In this document: piece after piece, positions 1 through 5,793 of the stretch
How the letters are laid out: each line of letters opens with the position of its first letter
Numbering within the stretch: position 1 is the first letter of the stretch
NCBI GenBank assembly: GCA_025997075.1
Contig: BNUC01000180.1
Coordinates: 1 to 5,793, forward strand
Reading direction: 5' to 3'
Length of the DNA: 5,793 nucleotides
DNA from: Betaproteobacteria bacterium
GTDB lineage: Bacteria > Pseudomonadota > Gammaproteobacteria > Burkholderiales > Rhodocyclaceae
Notes under the pieces: generated by a model
The model's input: the letters and a program-made list of their open reading frames with translations, nothing else
Database searches by the model: none
What the model was told of the DNA's origin: nothing
Translations under genes and position numbers: made by a program

Positions 1-3450
<3,450 letters not shown>

Positions 3451-3473
3451 TCAAGGGAATTTGTGGGGTTTTG

Positions 3474-3493
3474 CATGATTTTTTTGCCTTCAT
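3474..3493 (-). promoter_or_regulatory. Two alternative upstream start codons in the two wrong frames
   Basis: ATG at 3493-3491 begins MKAKKSCKTPQIPLTFQKQ and enters the repeat in one frame, ending at the TAG at 3358-3356. ATG at 3476-3474 begins MQNPTNSLDFSKTGATIF and enters in another frame, ending at the TAG at 3362-3360. A GAAGG element lies 10 nt before the second ATG. Neither is in register with the signal peptide at the present repeat count. One repeat fewer joins the first ATG, and one repeat more joins the second. More distal in-frame ATGs also exist (3760-3758 and 3563-3561). Confidence 0.5.
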
Positions 3494-3543
3494 GAAGAGA
3501 AAGTTCCCGCCTTCGCGCAGGTGGCCGCAAACCGGCACGGGGT

Positions 3544-3578
3544 TGATACCTGATACCTGACATCTGATCCCTGAATAG
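3544..3578. repeat. Degenerate heptamer tandem repeat (5 units of TGAnnnn)
   Basis: Five adjacent 7-nt units read TGATACC, TGATACC, TGACATC, TGATCCC and TGAATAG. The first two are identical and the others diverge progressively. The array lies upstream of the surface-protein start codons and overlaps its candidate -10 region. Function unknown. Confidence 0.7.
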
Positions 3579-3603
3579 TCCGTGTCCTGCCGCAAAACGT
3601 CAA
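3574..3603 (-). promoter_or_regulatory. Candidate promoter for the surface protein
   Basis: On the minus strand a TTGACG hexamer (3603-3598, 5 of 6 to consensus) is followed after 18 nt by ACTATT (3579-3574, a poor -10). Transcription would start near 3567, giving a leader of about 75 nt that contains the heptamer array before the ATG at 3493. It is the best match I could find by eye, and the -10 is weak. Confidence 0.25.
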
Positions 3604-3777
3604 ATTGCTTTTGCCGGAAAAGCCACACTCCCGCCTGTTTTGAACCCTGATTACAACACTCGCCCGCCCTGTCATTGCGAAAAGTGGATTCCTGCTTTGC
3701 GGGCATTTCTTTGGGCTTTGGGCGTCGCTGATTATCCACGCGCCGGGAAGGTTTTGGCAATCGCCGGCGAGTCGTTC

Positions 3778-3799
3778 GTTCAAAAACCGTTCAAAAACC
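3778..3799. repeat. Perfect 11-bp direct repeat with phased A-tracts upstream of the cstA-like gene
   Basis: GTTCAAAAACC occurs twice in immediate tandem (3778-3788 and 3789-3799) and ends 2 nt before the TTGACA element at 3802. The two A5 tracts are 11 bp apart, about one helical turn, so they could bend DNA or act as an UP-like element. They could also be paired half-sites for a regulator. No known operator is recognised. Confidence 0.6.
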
Positions 3800-3801
3800 A
3801 G

Positions 3802-3830
3802 TTGACACTTGCCCTATAACGGGTTAGACC
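3802..3830 (+). promoter_or_regulatory. Candidate sigma-70 promoter of the cstA-like gene
   Basis: A perfect TTGACA lies at 3802-3807. The -10 is ambiguous: TTAGAC (3824-3829, 16-nt spacer) or TAGACC (3825-3830, 17-nt spacer), both weak, which would suit an activator-dependent promoter. A TATAAC at 3815-3820 is too close to pair with this -35. The start site would fall near 3836, giving a leader of about 40 nt. Confidence 0.45.
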
Positions 3831-3864
3831 ATCTATTGCAACACCCGAGTCAAACTTACATTCA

Positions 3865-3871
3865 GAGGAGG
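3865..3871 (+). promoter_or_regulatory. Strong ribosome binding site of the cstA-like gene
   Basis: GAGGAGG at 3865-3871 lies 5 nt before the ATG at 3877. It is a near-perfect Shine-Dalgarno sequence and fixes the start codon. Confidence 0.9.
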
Positions 3872-3876
3872 TAAAA

Positions 3877-5298
3877 ATGATTTCTTTCATCATTGGCGTG
3901 GTCGCCCTTATTCTCGGTTATCTTCTTTACGGCAAGTTTGTAGAGAAGGTTTTTGGCATCGAGCCCCAACGCGCGACGCCGGCAGTCACAAGCAACGACG
4001 GCGTCGATTACGTGCAAATGGGCTGGCCGAAGGCGATGTTGATCCAGTTTCTCAACATCGCCGGGGTGGGGCCGATTTTCGGCGCGATCGCCGGCGCCAT
4101 GTGGGGGCCGTGGGCATTCGTCTGGATCGTGCTCGGCTGCATCTTCGCGGGCGCGACGCATGACTATCTCTCCGGGATGATCTCGCTGCGCAACAACGGC
4201 GCCAGCATTTCGGAGATCATCGGCAAGTATCTCGGCGCCGGAGCGCTCCAGATCATTCGCGCCTTCTCCTTGCTGCTGCTGCTGCTCGTCGGCGTCGTCT
4301 TTATGACCTCGCCCGCGCTGATCCTGGAAAACCTGATCGATCCGGGCAACAAGACGGTCTATTTCGCCTTGCTCGCGGTGATCCTCGCCTACTACATCCT
4401 TGCCACCTTGCTGCCGATCGACAAGATCATCGGGCGTATTTATCCCATCTTCGGCGCGGCGCTGCTGGTCATGGGGGTGGGCATTTTCATCACCCTGTTT
4501 ACCAGCGGCGAAATCAACAATGTGCCGGAATTCACCTTCGCTAATCTGCATCCGAAAAACGTGCCGCTTTTCCCGGCGCTGTTCATCACCATCGCCTGTG
4601 GCGCAATCAGCGGTTTCCACGCCACGCAATCGCCGATGATGGCGCGTTGCATCAGGAACGAGACCGAAGGACGCAAGGTGTTCTATGGCGCGATGATTCT
4701 TGAAGGACTGGTCGCGCTCATCTGGGCGGCGGCGGCCATGGCGCACTTCGGTGGACAAGAGGGTCTGGCGGCGGCGGGCGCCGCGCCAGTGGTGGTCAAC
4801 AAGGTTTCTTTCGGCCTGATGGGTACGATCGGCGGTGTCCTGGCGGTGCTCGGCGTGGTGGCTTGCCCGATTACCAGCGGCGACACGGCTTTCCGCAGCG
4901 CGCGGCTCACCATCGCGGATGCGTTCAAGATCGAACAGAAGTCAATGCGTAACCGCCTGATGATCGCCCTACCGCTTTTTGCTGTCGGCGCCGTGTTGTG
5001 TTTCGTCGATTTCGGCATCCTCTGGCGTTACTTCGCCTGGTCGAACCAGACGCTCGCTACCTTTGCGCTTTGGGCAGGCGCGGCCTATCTGGTCGTACAC
5101 GGCAAAAACTACTGGCTCGCCCTGATTCCCGCCGTTTTCATGACCGCCGTGGTGGTCAGCTTCATCTGCAACGCGGGCATCGGTTTCGGGCTGCCGTATG
5201 AAATCAGCATCGCGGTTGGCCTCATCGCCGCCGTGCTCAGTTTCGTGTGGTTCATCTGGGCGCACGTCAAGAAACCCGCTGCTGATCCTGTCGCCTGA
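3877..5298 (+). CDS. cstA: CstA-family carbon starvation protein (short form), peptide/pyruvate-type transporter
   Basis: A 473-residue, very hydrophobic inner-membrane protein. CstA and its relative BtsT in Escherichia coli are about 700 residues and import peptides or pyruvate during carbon limitation. This belongs to the shorter branch of about 470-480 residues. Visible family signatures are the N-terminal helix (residues 3-20), FLNIAGVGPIFGAIAGAMWG (58-77), AGATHDYLSGMISLRNNGAS (91-110), SGFHATQSPMMARCIRNETE (245-264), the GAMILEGLVALIWAAAAM helix (271-288), PITSGDTAFRSARLTIADAF (331-350) and LWRYFAWSNQTLATFALW (382-399). The protein ends in a short basic tail. Substrate cannot be deduced. 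The start is set by the GAGGAGG site. It is transcribed away from the surface-protein gene, and an insertion sequence begins almost directly after the stop, with no terminator seen. A 298-codon antisense frame over its 5' half is a shadow. Confidence 0.93.
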   Translation: MISFIIGVVALILGYLLYGKFVEKVFGIEPQRATPAVTSNDGVDYVQMGWPKAMLIQFLNIAGVGPIFGAIAGAMWGPWAFVWIVLGCIFAGATHDYLSGMISLRNNGASISEIIGKYLGAGALQIIRAFSLLLLLLVGVVFMTSPALILENLIDPGNKTVYFALLAVILAYYILATLLPIDKIIGRIYPIFGAALLVMGVGIFITLFTSGEINNVPEFTFANLHPKNVPLFPALFITIACGAISGFHATQSPMMARCIRNETEGRKVFYGAMILEGLVALIWAAAAMAHFGGQEGLAAAGAAPVVVNKVSFGLMGTIGGVLAVLGVVACPITSGDTAFRSARLTIADAFKIEQKSMRNRLMIALPLFAVGAVLCFVDFGILWRYFAWSNQTLATFALWAGAAYLVVHGKNYWLALIPAVFMTAVVVSFICNAGIGFGLPYEISIAVGLIAAVLSFVWFIWAHVKKPAADPVA

Positions 5299-5352
5299 GC
5301 AAGAGGGAAAGGGGTTACGGTCATTTGCTTAGGCTTTGTAAAAAAATAACTG

Positions 5353-5358
5353 TATAAT
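5353..5358 (+). promoter_or_regulatory. Candidate -10 box of the transposase promoter
   Basis: A perfect TATAAT at 5353-5358, directly preceded by TG, lies 19 nt before the transposase ATG. No good -35 is seen at 16-18 nt; TTGCTT at 5325 is too far. Expression is probably weak, which is usual for insertion sequences. Confidence 0.45.
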
Positions 5359-5377
5359 CTTTGATGGGTCTGGTATT

Positions 5378-5793
5378 ATGGCGAACATGGATGCCATTCC
5401 CATCAATTTTGAATTGCTACGTCCTCACCTGAATGAAAGGACTCGTCGATTAGTTGCCGCGGCAATGGTTGTTGGCAGGGAGTACGGAACCCAGGGCAAA
5501 ATAGCCAAAGCGACCGGCGTATCTCATCGCGAAATCAGACGGGGCCTTGACGAACTTGTGAAAGATTCTCTTCCCCTGACAGAAAGACCGGAGCGTATCC
5601 GGAAGGCGGGAGGCGGACGAAAAAAGACAGACAAAAATGACCCGACAGTGGTTGAGGCGCTAAAGGAGATTGTTGAATCCACGACCCGAGGAGACCCGGA
5701 ATCAAGGCTTCTTTGGACGACAAAAAGTCTGAGAAACCTGGCCTCCGAGTTAAAAAATCTGGGACATAAAATCAGTCACGTCACGGTGGGTTG
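5378..5793 (+). CDS. ISAzo13-family transposase, N-terminal 138 residues (cut by window edge)
   Basis: A DDE-type transposase that would move its own insertion sequence. The visible part has the family's N-terminal order: a helical lead LRPHLNERTRRLVAAAM (residues 14-30), a helix-turn-helix DNA-binding segment around GKIAKATGVSHREIRRGLDE (40-59), the basic RIRKAGGGRKK motif (73-83), and the conserved TTRGDPESRLLWTTKSLRNL block (102-121) followed by LGHKISHVTVG at the edge. The catalytic DDE residues lie beyond the window, so intactness cannot be judged. The ATG at 5378 is chosen because it gives the usual short lead before the LRP segment. It has no clear Shine-Dalgarno sequence, and a second in-frame ATG at 5387 is possible. 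The frame is open throughout the visible part. Confidence 0.9.
   Translation, partial: MANMDAIPINFELLRPHLNERTRRLVAAAMVVGREYGTQGKIAKATGVSHREIRRGLDELVKDSLPLTERPERIRKAGGGRKKTDKNDPTVVEALKEIVESTTRGDPESRLLWTTKSLRNLASELKNLGHKISHVTVG

Larger units (their letters stand above)
3494..3777. other. Divergent intergenic region without a convincing gene
   Basis: Between the surface-protein start codons and the cstA-like regulatory region I see no plausible gene. The minus-strand open frames here translate to low-quality, Cys/Arg-rich sequence with no recognisable motif. It holds the heptamer array, the candidate minus-strand promoter and a short hairpin (3691-3703, CCTGC-TTT-GCGGG) set in sequence that loosely resembles a degraded proteobacterial extragenic repeat. 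Confidence 0.6.
5311..5793 (+). mobile_element. ISAzo13-family insertion sequence, left part only
   Basis: The element is called from its transposase. Its left boundary is not proven because the right end and its matching inverted repeat lie outside the window. The terminal repeat probably begins between 5299 and 5325. A GGGGTTACGGTCATTTGC stretch at 5311 is my best candidate. The insertion lies at most a few tens of bases behind the cstA-like stop codon, so it did not break that gene but would have displaced whatever followed it. Confidence 0.7.

Noticed and set aside
3731..3738. TTATCCAC, a near match to a DnaA box
   Set aside because: It is a single 8-of-9 match with no cluster, AT-rich unwinding region or replication gene nearby.
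3490..3783. Minus-strand frame of 97 codons in the intergenic region, as a candidate small gene or surface-protein N-terminus
   Set aside because: It is in the same frame as the surface protein but ends at a stop at 3492-3490, and another in-frame stop follows at 3453-3451. The translation has no signal peptide or motif.
3862..4758. A 298-codon minus-strand open frame over the start of the cstA-like gene
   Set aside because: Its product is a charged, low-complexity sequence (many His, Asp, Arg, Gln) typical of the reverse of a hydrophobic membrane protein. It overlaps the cstA ribosome binding site, and the plus-strand gene has clear family motifs.

Overview
The window comes from a Gram-negative bacterium, most likely a gamma- or betaproteobacterium. 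The evidence is an autotransporter-type surface protein with a signal peptide and passenger-associated repeats, a CstA-family inner-membrane transporter and an ISAzo13-family transposase. The genus cannot be fixed from sequence alone, and I give low confidence to anything finer than 'Gram-negative, probably proteobacterial'.

Layout. (1) Positions 1 to about 3450, minus strand: one uninterrupted reading frame of a very large surface protein whose C-terminus lies beyond the left edge. In reading order it has a hydrophobic signal peptide, a DUF6273-like (C-type-lectin-like) head ending in WWLRSP and VRPAFNLDL, a linker beta domain, five PATR-type beta-strand repeats partly arranged as a tandem 163-residue module, a globular beta stretch, a run of 20 prolines, and a second PATR block that starts just before the edge. 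The long plus-strand open frames over this region are antisense shadows. (2) Positions 3295-3493: an unusual 5' end for that gene. It holds a 67-bp imperfect palindrome and a 59-bp tetranucleotide tract (14.75 copies of TGCT on the plus strand, GCAA on the coding strand). The upstream ATG codons are in the two wrong frames, and the correct frame has no conventional start before the signal peptide. This has the architecture of a slipped-strand ON/OFF switch, read here as OFF. (3) Positions 3494-3860: a divergent intergenic region with a degenerate heptamer tandem array, a candidate minus-strand promoter, an 11-bp direct repeat with phased A-tracts and a TTGACA element. (4) Positions 3877-5298, plus strand: a complete short-form CstA-family transporter with a strong ribosome binding site. 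(5) From about 5311 to the right edge: the left part of an ISAzo13-family insertion sequence with the first 138 codons of its transposase, inserted almost directly behind the cstA-like stop codon.

The surface protein and the transporter are divergently arranged and share an intergenic region, but nothing shows that they work together. The most interesting system is the surface protein's 5' end: a phase-variable repeat with two alternative upstream starts in different registers, feeding a lectin-like display head on an autotransporter stalk.
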